From NCBI GenBank assembly GCA_002327985.1, contig DCVM01000059.1, forward strand, positions 1 through 39,653: 39,653 nucleotides of DNA, read 5' to 3'. Source of the stretch: Syntrophaceae bacterium UBA2188 (GTDB taxonomy: Bacteria; Desulfobacterota; BSN033; UBA1163). A program made the translations under genes and the position numbers. Positions 32,391-39,653 of this stretch are shown piece after piece; within the stretch, counting starts at the first letter, position 1; every line of letters starts with the position of its first letter. The notes below the pieces were generated by a model. The model was not told where the DNA came from, ran no database searches, and saw nothing but the letters and a program-made list of their open reading frames with translations.

Positions 32391-33308
32391 TTGAATCTCA
32401 GACAGTTAGAGGCCTTTTATTTAGTTATAAAGAAAAAGAGTTTCACTCGGGCGGCGGAGGAGTTGAATGTGACACAGCCTGCCGTCACGATCCAAGTTAA
32501 ATCTCTGGAAAAGTCATTGAATTTGAAACTCATTCAGCAAGTAGGAAAAAGAATACAGTTGACTGAAGCGGGGGAACTCCTCAACCAGTATGCTGAGAAA
32601 ATTTTCGACCTTGTATCGGATGCCAATGAGAAGATGAGGGACTTCAGGAAATTGATGAGAGGGACACTTCAAATCGGAACAACGAAAAACTATGCTCGTT
32701 ATATCATGCCTTCCGTGCTTTCTGAGTTTCAGAGGCGATTCCCGCGTATCAAAGTGATATTGGATGAAGGGAATTCTGAGGACATGGCCAAGAGTGTCCT
32801 GGAGAAAAAAAATGAACTGGCCCTTATCTCTCAGCTTAACCTTGATCGCAAAATCAAATCCTTCTTTTTCTCGACGGTAGAGTTTGTTCTGGTGGCTTCT
32901 CCCGAACACAGGTTTTCACAACGCAAGAGCATCTCCCTGAGAGAATTGAATGGTGAACCGGTGATTTTGAGGGAGAAAGGGTCTGGTTCAAGAACAGCCA
33001 TTCTAAGAAAATTTCAGGAATATGGGATTTGGCCATCCGTAATTATTGAGGCGAGCAGTTTGGACTTTATTGTGGGCTATGTGAAACAGAACAAAGGAGT
33101 TTCCTTCATGTTTGAACCTGATATCAAAGAGGAACTGGAGAAGGGGACCTTAAAAGTTATTACTATTGAGGAAGGGAACATTATTTTCTTTACCGATATC
33201 ATTTACCATAGTGAAAGATCTCTCTCACCTCCCAGTCAAGCCTTTCTAAAGATGGTGAACGAGTTGAAAGGAAAATGGGCCCTGCCCAGTGCCATGGCCG
33301 CTTCATAA
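32391..33308 (+). CDS. LysR-family transcriptional regulator
   Basis: A 305-residue regulator. The N-terminal winged helix-turn-helix (residues 1-60: LRQLEAFYLVIKKKSFTRAA, then TQPAVTIQVKSLEKSL) is followed by a linker helix and the ligand-binding periplasmic-like domain (about 88-295). The start is a TTG at 32391 with CGGAG 9 bases upstream. It lies divergent from the FAD-oxidoreductase operon, the usual arrangement for a LysR regulator and its target. The inducer is presumably a substrate or CoA/phosphate intermediate of the pathway, which is inference. It ends by overlapping the next minus-strand gene by 6 bases. Confidence 0.93.
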   Translation: MNLRQLEAFYLVIKKKSFTRAAEELNVTQPAVTIQVKSLEKSLNLKLIQQVGKRIQLTEAGELLNQYAEKIFDLVSDANEKMRDFRKLMRGTLQIGTTKNYARYIMPSVLSEFQRRFPRIKVILDEGNSEDMAKSVLEKKNELALISQLNLDRKIKSFFFSTVEFVLVASPEHRFSQRKSISLRELNGEPVILREKGSGSRTAILRKFQEYGIWPSVIIEASSLDFIVGYVKQNKGVSFMFEPDIKEELEKGTLKVITIEEGNIIFFTDIIYHSERSLSPPSQAFLKMVNELKGKWALPSAMAAS

Positions 33309-34589
33309 AGATTTTTTCGCTTCGTAAAGTCTGATGAATTGATTTACCGCCTCCTCGGCAAATGCATGGGTATTGAGGTGAAGGTCGAGCTCAATGAGAG
33401 AGATTTTTTTGTTAAGACGAATTCTTAATTCATCAAGAAAAGTCAAATCCGCCTCTGGATCATAGAGAGGCATTCCTTCTTGGTCGAGAGAAGACCATCC
33501 CTTTAAAGGAATGAGTATGGCTACAGGTCCCTCTGACAGATTTAACTTTCTGGCCACCTCTCTTGCAATCTCTCTTAATTCTTGAGGAGTTGTACGAGCT
33601 TGAACCCTAAAAGCATCGGGAATGAAAAGTTTCCTATTCTTTATTCCTTTTGAAACCCAAAGAAAATCTCGTCGATCGCCTCTCTCCAATGGGCCACAAC
33701 TGAGCATATCAAATCCACAAGGGGTAATCAGCTGGGGAATGCCTTTTTTCCCAGCACTTTCCAAACGATTTGGACCTGCCGCGCGGTTTCCTCCTAAGAG
33801 TTCTTCTCCCACTCCTGCAGGAACAATGTCCATCACACCCTGGAAAAGTCCATCTCCAATCAATTCCTCCATAGCCCTGTCCCCTGTGCCCTGGGCATGG
33901 AAGGGGATCACCTCGAATCCTTTTTCTTGTAAACGATGCCTAATATGAGCGCAGCACTCTTCTGAAAACTTGAACTCTGTTAAAGCGATTAAACCTTTCT
34001 TATGAGCAGTCTTGGAAAGGGAGGCAGGTCCTCCTCCCATTTCCACCATTCCACAGATTGCCCCTGCTGCCCTCTTCAACACCTCTTCAACCAACGGGTT
34101 CAATCCCGCAATGTCCACCACCGAATGAATCATGGTGATATCTTTAGTACCAAAATAACCTCCAGCATAAGCAGGCATAGCGGCCGTACTGGAGAGCACC
34201 ACTTTGGGGATCCCAAAAGGAAGGGACTTCATGATCGCTGTGGCGATGGCTGTATTACTTGCCCCTCCGAAAGAAATGATTCCATCGAGTTCTCTTTTTT
34301 CAAGAAAATATTTTATCTTTTGGATGGCACCTTGAATCATAATCGAGGAGGTTTTTTCTGTGTCCTTTATCTTTCTGATCTCTCCAATATCCCATCCTGC
34401 TGCCTTGGCCACCTCTCTCGCGGAAACGTCGGGAGGAATGGAGGGTTCACCCCCAGTGTTCGTGTCTAAAAGGATGACTTGGTGTCCTCTTTTTTGGATG
34501 AGCCCTTTTAAAAAAGTGGCTTCTGCACCCTTCGTATCTAACGTTGAAACCAGAATGATCTTTTTGGATGGCAATTCAGTTTCCTCCAT
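33303..34589 (-). CDS. Tm-1-like ATP-binding (UPF0261) family protein, copy 2
   Basis: A 428-residue protein closer to the typical UPF0261 length than copy 1. Motifs: VSTLDTKGAEATFL near the N-terminus, LLDTNTGGEP, the nucleotide loop ISFGGASNTAIATA, then FHAQGTGDRAMEE and ILIPLKGWSSLDQEG. I start it at the ATG at 34589 (MEETELPSKK). A longer reading to 34826 would add about 79 non-family residues and would run over the divergent gene at 34638. The LysR gene converges with it. In other bacteria this family often sits beside a PEP-hydrolase-like TIM-barrel protein, which is absent here. Confidence 0.85.
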   Translation of the reverse strand: MEETELPSKKIILVSTLDTKGAEATFLKGLIQKRGHQVILLDTNTGGEPSIPPDVSAREVAKAAGWDIGEIRKIKDTEKTSSIMIQGAIQKIKYFLEKRELDGIISFGGASNTAIATAIMKSLPFGIPKVVLSSTAAMPAYAGGYFGTKDITMIHSVVDIAGLNPLVEEVLKRAAGAICGMVEMGGGPASLSKTAHKKGLIALTEFKFSEECCAHIRHRLQEKGFEVIPFHAQGTGDRAMEELIGDGLFQGVMDIVPAGVGEELLGGNRAAGPNRLESAGKKGIPQLITPCGFDMLSCGPLERGDRRDFLWVSKGIKNRKLFIPDAFRVQARTTPQELREIAREVARKLNLSEGPVAILIPLKGWSSLDQEGMPLYDPEADLTFLDELRIRLNKKISLIELDLHLNTHAFAEEAVNQFIRLYEAKKSL

Positions 34590-34637
34590 TGGGTTCTGTT
34601 TTAAGTTATGGTATGATAATTTTGTAAGTGAATCAAT

Positions 34638-35207
34638 ATGAAAAAAATCTTCCTCGATAAGAGAGTGTGGAGGGATTCCAGACATAACTGGGTCAGCTTT
34701 GAGAGTGATCCGAAACTGAAGGTCACAAAGAAAAATATCTATAGCCGATGTGTCCCCTGTATCAGCAACCTCTATCAACAATTGCAGGCCGAAAAAGAAG
34801 AGATTGAATTGAAGGAGGCTTATCACTGCTGGAAGGTGGTGGCGGTTCTGAAAGATAAAGAAGAGTGCTTGGAGGTTTTAAGGGAATATGAAGAAAATTT
34901 CTTGGGGGATCACTATGTGAAAGGGAAATTTGGTTCAAGCCTCACCACAAAAACGACCAAGGTTCTCATGTTTCACATTGAAGATGAAGAAGAGAGGGAT
35001 CGCATTTTAAAAGAACTCCGGACTTGCGTTGAAAAAGTGAGTCACGATTCAAAAGTTTTTTATCAGAGGGCCTGCACGAACCTCTATTATGATCTCTTGG
35101 GAGATTGGAGAGAGTGGAAGGAAATAACGGAAATTAAGAACCCGGATGTCCGCCCAGCGCTGATCGAGAGGATTAAGAAATTATTGTATTGGGAAAAAGA
35201 GGAGTGA
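34638..35207 (+). CDS. Hypothetical charged protein, 189 residues
   Basis: The protein starts MKKIFLDKRVWRDSRHNWVS. It has a C-x2-C pair (C38, C41) and single cysteines at about 64, 78, 128 and 146. The rest is a mix of short helices with many acidic residues (FHIEDEEERDRILKELR). No signal peptide or membrane helix. Codon use is like the neighbours. The ATG lacks a strong Shine-Dalgarno site. It is divergent from the Tm-1-like gene with 48 bases between starts. I do not recognise a family. Confidence 0.7.
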   Translation: MKKIFLDKRVWRDSRHNWVSFESDPKLKVTKKNIYSRCVPCISNLYQQLQAEKEEIELKEAYHCWKVVAVLKDKEECLEVLREYEENFLGDHYVKGKFGSSLTTKTTKVLMFHIEDEEERDRILKELRTCVEKVSHDSKVFYQRACTNLYYDLLGDWREWKEITEIKNPDVRPALIERIKKLLYWEKEE

Positions 35208-35225
35208 AAGGTAAGTGTTTTTATC

Positions 35226-35424
35226 ATGAAGGGAAACGATCAATCTAAGGCGGATGACGAGAAACCTATAAGGTTGACCACTTATAAGCCAGAAGCCAGG
35301 TCTTTCAAAAGCTACATCTCTGCGAGTATCTGAGGGAATTATACGAAGCGGCCGAAGACGATAAAGAACTTGCCGAAAGGAAAAGAAAGACTTCTATCTC
35401 CACGCCCTGAAGAAGTGCGTTTAA
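35226..35424 (+). pseudogene. Small protein gene broken by two frameshifts
   Basis: The ATG at 35226 opens MKGNDQSKADDEKPIRL and runs about 35 codons to a TGA. A shift near 35308 continues LQKLHLCEYLRELYEA in another frame. A third frame gives KEKKDFYLHALKKCV and a stop at 35422. Read across the shifts it makes one helical protein of about 65 residues. This supports a decayed or mis-assembled gene. The family is not recognised. Confidence 0.4.
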
Positions 35425-35513
35425 CACCTACCAAGTCTTCACTCTAAGGTAGATCTGAGGGTCAACAATTACGAGTAGAAGAAATGTGCATAATAAATGG
35501 TGGAAGGGAAAAT

Positions 35514-35672
35514 TTACAAAAGTGTGGTAAGTTCTTTTTCATATTTCACACCCAGCCATCAGCATCACATTCTTTGAAGATTTCTATAGCTTTGCCGAGA
35601 TTCTCCTGAGCCTTTGATCCATCGCCTTTTCGCTTGAACAACTCTGCAAAAGGGCATAATCCCTATCAAGGT
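35514..35672 (-). pseudogene. Remnant of a TPR-protein C-terminus
   Basis: The minus strand encodes FAELFKRKGDGSKAQENL then GKAIEIFKECDADGWV and a stop. After a one-base shift it continues KYEKELTTLL. This is the tail pattern of TPR-containing adenylate/guanylate cyclase-like proteins (IFKECGADGWVEKYEKEL). There is no intact start, and another stop lies upstream. The gap 35208-35678 holds only this and the other broken gene. Confidence 0.5.
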
Positions 35673-35678
35673 TGAATA

Positions 35679-35933
35679 TCATTCTATTCCTTTGATCGGT
35701 TTCGATCGCCTTCTGAATACTTGGGCTGCCATCTTTCGTATCTTTTCAGTTTCTTCTTCAGAAATAGGCCAGCACGGACTTTGCGGTGGACCATCGTAAG
35801 ACCAATCGATATTAAATTCAGACCCGCATTCGCTGCACCTGTAGTGATCATCCTCCTGACCTTCATAGGTTCTATGTGCCGGGCCTGCGCATCTCAAACA
35901 AGGGAAGATAGCTGCATTCACTCCACCTGCCAT
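35679..35933 (-). CDS. Small zinc-ribbon protein, 84 residues
   Basis: Two Cys pairs (C12-x2-C15 and C33-x2-C36) 17 residues apart make a zinc-ribbon-like site (PCLRCAGPAH, YRCSECGSEF). The rest is an acidic-then-basic tail (EEETEKIRKMAAQ, RRRSKPIKG). The ATG is preceded by a weak AGGA. It is on the minus strand, 66 bases downstream of the serpin-like gene. Function unknown; nucleic-acid or protein contact is possible. Confidence 0.7.
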   Translation of the reverse strand: MAGGVNAAIFPCLRCAGPAHRTYEGQEDDHYRCSECGSEFNIDWSYDGPPQSPCWPISEEETEKIRKMAAQVFRRRSKPIKGIE

Positions 35934-35999
35934 AATTTAGTCCTGATTGTTCTAATCTGGATCAAAATTCTATCATGATGGCTCTCTTCTACCTGTGAG

Positions 36000-37016
36000 T
36001 TATCTGATTTTCTCCATGAGTTCCGTGTTTTTCACGCCCAAGACAAAATAAGGATTCCGACTATCTTTCCTTTTCATAACAACCCAAAATGGTTTATTCA
36101 GAATAAATCTCTTGACTTTAGGTCTTTGGGTTGACGGCATGGCAGTTGGAGCTGCTATGACTGCTTCGTTTTCAACTTTTGCTCCTTTATGATCCATATC
36201 AAATTTGATGTTTTCAAACATGGAAGCAATAAAATATTTCTCAAAGCCTTTATTGGCTAAATTTTTCCGAATTAATTCTATGTAATCGCGATGAAGTTGA
36301 AGGTGCAGCTTAGGCATTTCAAATTGATCATCATGGCCCATCAGTGGAAGATTGGTGCTGTGATATCTAACGATTTCATTAATAATGCCTTGTGGCTTGT
36401 TTATGTCAAAACCCTTGGCCAGGAATAATTCGTTGCCACCGTCCTTTAATTTGAGGCTAATGATAAATCGATCATCCTCCCAGTATTTTAGAATTCTGAT
36501 ATTCTCTTGTTGGTCATGGCCCTTTGCGTAAAAACCTTTAACCCTTTCTTTCTCGAACAAAACTTCTTTTTCTTCGAATTGAGTCCAATATTCCACCTCC
36601 TTTAGAAAATAAGCATATGAAATGATGTCTATCGGCGCCATTTTTAATTCTAAATCTTGAAAACTTTTCCCCGGAAATTTTTGTCTGGATTCCTTATTAA
36701 TAAGATCAACGGTTTCCTGTCCAAAACCGCTTTTTATATAATAGCTTTTCTCGTCCAGATCATTTTTTGTAAAAGGAGAGCGATTCAGTTTATCGACCAT
36801 CTCCAAAGCCACTTTGTCATTGGTGTTCAATCTCAGTTTTTCATGTAGAATGTTTTCATTCAGCTCAAGCCAGGCCAAATTCATGGCTCCACCCCAGACA
36901 TAATTGCCTTTGCATTCGCTGCCAAGATAGTGATCCATCTGAAACCCTCCAGCCCAACCCGATAGGAACATGATCAACATCAGGGTCAGCAGTAAGAATA
37001 TTTTCTTTCGATACAT
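36000..37016 (-). CDS. Secreted serpin-like protein
   Basis: A 338-residue exported protein with a signal peptide (RKKIFLLLTLMLIMFLSG; no lipobox Cys). The C-terminal third follows the serpin order: the strand EMPKLHLQLHRDYIELI, then FDMDHKGAKVENE, then AVIAAPTAM (285-293) like the small-residue hinge of the reactive loop, then KPFWVVMKR (308-316) and YFVLGVKN (323-330) as the terminal strands. Compared with a usual hinge there are about four extra residues, so inhibition is uncertain. Serpins trap serine or cysteine proteases. The N-terminal two-thirds is less clear. I rate the family call as moderate; another beta-rich exported protein is possible. Confidence 0.55.
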   Translation of the reverse strand: MYRKKIFLLLTLMLIMFLSGWAGGFQMDHYLGSECKGNYVWGGAMNLAWLELNENILHEKLRLNTNDKVALEMVDKLNRSPFTKNDLDEKSYYIKSGFGQETVDLINKESRQKFPGKSFQDLELKMAPIDIISYAYFLKEVEYWTQFEEKEVLFEKERVKGFYAKGHDQQENIRILKYWEDDRFIISLKLKDGGNELFLAKGFDINKPQGIINEIVRYHSTNLPLMGHDDQFEMPKLHLQLHRDYIELIRKNLANKGFEKYFIASMFENIKFDMDHKGAKVENEAVIAAPTAMPSTQRPKVKRFILNKPFWVVMKRKDSRNPYFVLGVKNTELMEKIR

Positions 37017-37071
37017 TTTCAGTGCAGACTGCTTCCTTATTCAAGTTCTATCTTCTACCATTACCACCACG

Positions 37072-37473
37072 TCATCCATCCGAAGGGAATCCCCTTTCTC
37101 TTAAGAATTCTCGGAATTCACCTACTGCGCCGAATTTCCCTCCGAACAACCTCTCAATTAACGCAAGAATTAGGCTGTCCTTGTCTTCTGCTTCGACGGT
37201 CACCCAGAACTCGTAATCTTCGTCACCGAACCACTTCTGGGGCGCATCTCCTACATCTTGCCCATCCATAACAAGGTTACCATTATCTTCGATTCTGGCG
37301 TGAATAAAGCGTGATGTTGACCCTCTTTCCTCAAGAAGCTGAACTTTCTTAAATCTGAGAACAGTTTTATCTTCATCCATGAGTCTTTCGCCTTTCTCAT
37401 CAATGCTTACGACCCTGATCCTCCAGCTTAGCCTGATCCTTTCCTTCTTATCATCCCCATTTAATGATGTCAC
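37072..37473 (-). CDS. Hypothetical protein, 133 residues, overlapping its upstream gene
   Basis: The protein starts MTSLNGDDKKERIRLSWRIR from a GTG and ends FGAVGEFREFLRERGFPSDG. The middle is beta-rich (YEFWVTVEAEDKDSLILALI). No cysteines, no signal peptide. The GTG lies 23 bases inside the end of the 113-residue gene in another frame, so translation is probably coupled. The tail pattern (LIERLFGG..GEFREFLRERG) recalls small immunity-type proteins, a weak hint only. Function unknown. Confidence 0.65.
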   Translation of the reverse strand: MTSLNGDDKKERIRLSWRIRVVSIDEKGERLMDEDKTVLRFKKVQLLEERGSTSRFIHARIEDNGNLVMDGQDVGDAPQKWFGDEDYEFWVTVEAEDKDSLILALIERLFGGKFGAVGEFREFLRERGFPSDG

Positions 37474-37792
37474 CGAGTCTCAGGCTTGTCATACCGCTGT
37501 CTGCCACCACAAAATTGAGGTCTAAAAGAGACTCGGATATTCGATGAAACCACTGTTTGTGCACTGTAGGGTCGATCTGCTCAATCTCTTCCGCAACATC
37601 AAGTAATCTCTTTCTCAGGAGGCAGGCCTTTTCAGCAGATTGAGTTCGCAAAGCTGGTTCTTTATGAATGGAACAGGCCATCCCAAACGACTGTTTGTTG
37701 ATCATCTCAAGTTTTTCAATGAGCTTATCTACCCGTTCTTTCACTCTCTTCAAAACCCTCCTGGAAATGGAATGCGGTACGATACAGCCCAT
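37451..37792 (-). CDS. Hypothetical helical protein, 113 residues
   Basis: The protein starts MGCIVPHSISRRVLKRV with GGAGG 6 bases before the ATG, a strong start. It is almost all helix (VKERVDKLIEKLEMINKQSF; KACLLRKRLLDVAEEIEQI), with a coiled-coil-like pattern, three cysteines (C3, C40, C57) and the end LRLGDIIKWG. It overlaps the next gene by 23 bases. The pair looks like a two-protein unit; no toxin motif is visible. Family not recognised. Confidence 0.7.
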   Translation of the reverse strand: MGCIVPHSISRRVLKRVKERVDKLIEKLEMINKQSFGMACSIHKEPALRTQSAEKACLLRKRLLDVAEEIEQIDPTVHKQWFHRISESLLDLNFVVADSGMTSLRLGDIIKWG

Positions 37793-37884
37793 TTCTTGCC
37801 TCCGATCAACACGGCCTGGCCACTTCTCATGCTCCGACCCAGGTTAAGGAAGTCTGAAAAGTGCCTCGATTCGAGGAAGAGGCT

Positions 37885-38502
37885 TTAAACCATTTCTCGT
37901 TTTTTGGTAAGCAGATCATCAAGCCCCGGCCATTCCTTCGGCCACGGTTCGGGCGTCAGCTGTGAGTTGTCGAATGGCCAGATCAGGACCTCAATCAGCG
38001 GCGGAAGCCAAGGCTTTGCTCCCTTTGCACTAAATCCTACGAGAGCATCATAGATCTCGAGGAATGGTTTCGGAACACCCTCCCATCCCGGCGACCGGTC
38101 GCGAAGCCGGCCATAGACACTGACCGCTCTGAGCTTACCGTTGACCCAATAGCAGAGCCTGTTTGTGGGCTGGTCTGCTGCCATTGAGGATTCAATCGTC
38201 TTCCCATCCAGCCCATCCAGTCTTCTCTCCAGGTCAATGGTTGTGAGGAGTTCCCGCAATTCAGGCGGTGAAAGCAACTTGGCGAGGAAGGCCTCCCCAG
38301 GTCTCTTTTCTCCCGATGAGTAGATCGCAAGACCATTGTCGTATAATGCAAAAACCGGGGAATCCGAGCCGATCACCATACGCTCGGGGTCTCGTACATA
38401 AAGCATGACCAGTGGCTGAGGGGTTTTCCCCGATGCTTGAGGAACTGAAGATAAAGGAATAAGTCCTATGGTCAGGATGCCAAGTATTCGCAACAAATTC
38501 AT
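37885..38502 (-). CDS. Exported hypothetical protein, 205 residues
   Basis: A signal peptide (MNLLRILGILTIGLIPLSS, cleavage near VPQASG) and a mature domain with beta-strand character (PVFALYDNGLAIYSSGEKR; NRLCYWVNGKLRAVSVYG). There is a Pro/Trp-rich C-terminal stretch (PWLPPLIEVLIWPFD). A GGGAGAAGG site precedes the ATG. It overlaps the zinc-ribbon gene upstream by 4 bases (ATGA), so the two are co-translated. No known family recognised; a periplasmic role is likely. Confidence 0.75.
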   Translation of the reverse strand: MNLLRILGILTIGLIPLSSVPQASGKTPQPLVMLYVRDPERMVIGSDSPVFALYDNGLAIYSSGEKRPGEAFLAKLLSPPELRELLTTIDLERRLDGLDGKTIESSMAADQPTNRLCYWVNGKLRAVSVYGRLRDRSPGWEGVPKPFLEIYDALVGFSAKGAKPWLPPLIEVLIWPFDNSQLTPEPWPKEWPGLDDLLTKKREMV

Positions 38503-38924
38503 AGTTGCCTTCTCCCTTCATGATACGTTCCAGAGCGTTCCCATAGGATCCTTCTTAGTGCAACGGAAAGCAACTTTAAATGAATCCTGAGACTATCCTC
38601 ATTGGCATACTTAAAGTCATGTATCTCGGACACCCGTTGCGTTGGCGACTCGATCTCTTGGTCAATCTCATCAAGTATGGCTGCAATCATATCCGGGCGC
38701 TGAGATAGAAGCGCTTTCGCATTCGCTTCGGCTGTTTGGTCAGGATGCTTCTGAAAGATCTGGCTGTAGAGTGCTATGCTTAAGGGTGAAAGCCAACGGT
38801 CATGAAGGCCCTGTCCAGGCTCCTGCGCAAAATGCCATGGGCAAGAGGGGCAGTCGTAGAAGGTTATTGTCACAGTCGATTCAGGACTCAGGACAAGGGA
38901 TCCTCCGCATCTCGGGCATTTCAT
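38499..38924 (-). CDS. Zinc-ribbon N-terminal hypothetical protein, 141 residues
   Basis: The start MKCPRCGGSLVLSP and YDCPSCPWHFAQ carry two C-x2-C pairs (C3, C6 and C25, C28), a zinc ribbon. The rest is helical and acidic (AAILDEIDQEIESP). The last residues overlap the exported-protein gene by 4 bases. It is the first gene of that two-gene unit. Function unknown. Confidence 0.75.
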   Translation of the reverse strand: MKCPRCGGSLVLSPESTVTITFYDCPSCPWHFAQEPGQGLHDRWLSPLSIALYSQIFQKHPDQTAEANAKALLSQRPDMIAAILDEIDQEIESPTQRVSEIHDFKYANEDSLRIHLKLLSVALRRILWERSGTYHEGRRQL

Positions 38925-39392
38925 TCTTGAGCTCTCCTTCGATAAAGACCCCTTACTAAAATTCTAAAAGATTGAGGTTAGGTTGGGAGGTTGATTCGAT
39001 GCCTCCCTGTTTGATAAAAGATTACTAATTTTAAATGTAAACTTCAAGAAGAATTATCGATAACCACTTATTCAAAAGGTTGCATGAAATGAGGATTTTA
39101 GAAAATCACGAGGAAGCAACATGCAAGGAGACCCAACTTTTACTGCTTGGCAGGGTCAATAAAGAGACCATATTAAACCTAAAAATTCTCAGTCTTTTAA
39201 CCGGTAACTCTCAACTTCATTAATCCAATCTTATTCAATATAGCCATTGAAAGTCCAAACGATAAAGGTATCTGTGGATCTTTTTGGATTTAAATGATTT
39301 CAAGGCAAAATGGATGGCGAATACTTGGTTAAGATGAATGTGGGAAATCCTTGACGGTTATTTTTTCCGGTAAAGAAGGCGGGCTCTAAGAC

Positions 39393-39542
39393 TTAACGCC
39401 CATATTTCCCTGTGATGGTCGCCGACCCCAGAATCTTCCCCTCTAAGGCTTTCTTAAAGGCGGAGAGTGATGTGTTCGCCCCAAGACCAAGCTTCTCCAC
39501 ACTCAAGGCATAGAGAGTGAATACATAAGGATGATCGCCTGT
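39393..39542 (-). pseudogene. C-terminal fragment of a YbhB/PEBP-family protein
   Basis: About 49 residues ending in a stop: TGDHPYVFTLYALSVEKL, then LSAFKKALEGKILGSATI and TGKYGR. This is the tail pattern of Raf-kinase-inhibitor-like (PEBP) proteins. The frame is broken just upstream, where the sequence folds back. The gap 38925-39392 before it shows no gene or clear repeat. Confidence 0.75.
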
Positions 39543-39653
39543 ACTCCTTTGGAGACTTAGGCTATGGAGGGCCACAACCACCAAAGGGTACAGGCGATCA
39601 TCCTTATGTATTCACTCTCTATGCCTTGAGTGTGGAGAAGCTTGGTCTTGGGG
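39479..39653. repeat. Fold-back inverted repeat at the contig end
   Basis: The 66 bases at 39588-39653 are the exact complement of 39479-39544. With a one-base bulge the match extends to 39546-39552 and 39581-39587. The loop is 28 nt (39553-39580). The sequence ends inside the right arm. This may be a genuine inverted duplication or an amplification/assembly chimera. Confidence 0.9.
39554..39653 (+). pseudogene. Inverted partial copy of the PEBP-family gene
   Basis: On the plus strand the loop and right arm read DLGYGGPQPPKGTGDH then PYVFTLYALSVEKLGLG. The GYGGPQPPKG motif is the conserved PEBP ligand-site region. The left arm lacks this part, so each arm holds a different piece of one original gene. 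It is cut by the window end. Confidence 0.7.

Noticed and set aside
33303..34826. A 79-residue N-terminal extension of the second Tm-1-like protein
   Set aside because: The extra part lacks family similarity and covers the start of the divergent gene at 34638; the family start motif begins just after the ATG at 34589.
39393..39584. An intact 63-residue protein at the contig end
   Set aside because: The first 14 codons come from the fold-back loop and right arm; only the last 49 residues match the PEBP family.

Overview
The window looks like one metagenome-style contig from an anaerobic or microaerophilic bacterium, most likely a deltaproteobacterial (Desulfobacterota-like) lineage. This is inferred from gene content, not from a marker gene: an A-type flavodiiron protein, a stand-alone IscU/NifU scaffold, a Mop-type molybdenum hydroxylase without an FAD domain, a DUF2180 protein, TRAP uptake and several acyl-CoA enzymes. 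There are no rRNA, tRNA or CRISPR loci. Intergenic regions are full of small palindromic repeats. The contig begins exactly at a repeat and ends in a fold-back inverted repeat, so both ends look like assembly break points.

Layout. 1-430: repeat-rich leader and promoter. 431-9422: mainly general genes (lipoprotein, triple zinc-knuckle microprotein, flavodiiron protein, NifU-like scaffold, TldE/TldD protease pair, TPR protein, DUF2180, response regulator overlapping glgC), with a MITE-like element at 2733-2988. 9532-14318: an EntE-like acid:AMP/CoA ligase followed by a TRAP transporter (dctP, dctQ, dctM). 14328-17250, minus strand: acyl-CoA dehydrogenase, PaaK-type CoA ligase and a 58-residue small protein. 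17584-20334: a Tm-1-like protein, an HD protein and two dimeric alpha/beta-barrel proteins. 20501-32142, minus strand: a split PEP-synthase-like phosphotransferase, a DUF89 protein, a Mo hydroxylase, a short-chain dehydrogenase and two phytoene-desaturase-like FAD oxidoreductases around an 87-residue orphan. A divergent LysR regulator (32391-33308) and a second Tm-1-like protein close this block. 34638-39653: poorly known genes, decayed fragments, a serpin-like secreted protein and a broken PEBP-family gene at the edge.

How it may work together (inference). The 9.5-34.6 kb block reads as a catabolic island: TRAP uptake of an organic acid, activation by two adenylate-forming ligases, dehydrogenation, and oxidation by Mo, FAD and NAD enzymes. 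It also has an ATP-dependent phosphotransferase split into an ATP-grasp subunit and a phosphohistidine subunit without the PEP/pyruvate domain. Among known enzymes that split resembles the phenylphosphate synthase of anaerobic phenol degraders, but the CBS-domain third subunit and a UbiD-type carboxylase are not in the window. The substrate is therefore unknown, and this is the best candidate here for an undescribed system.
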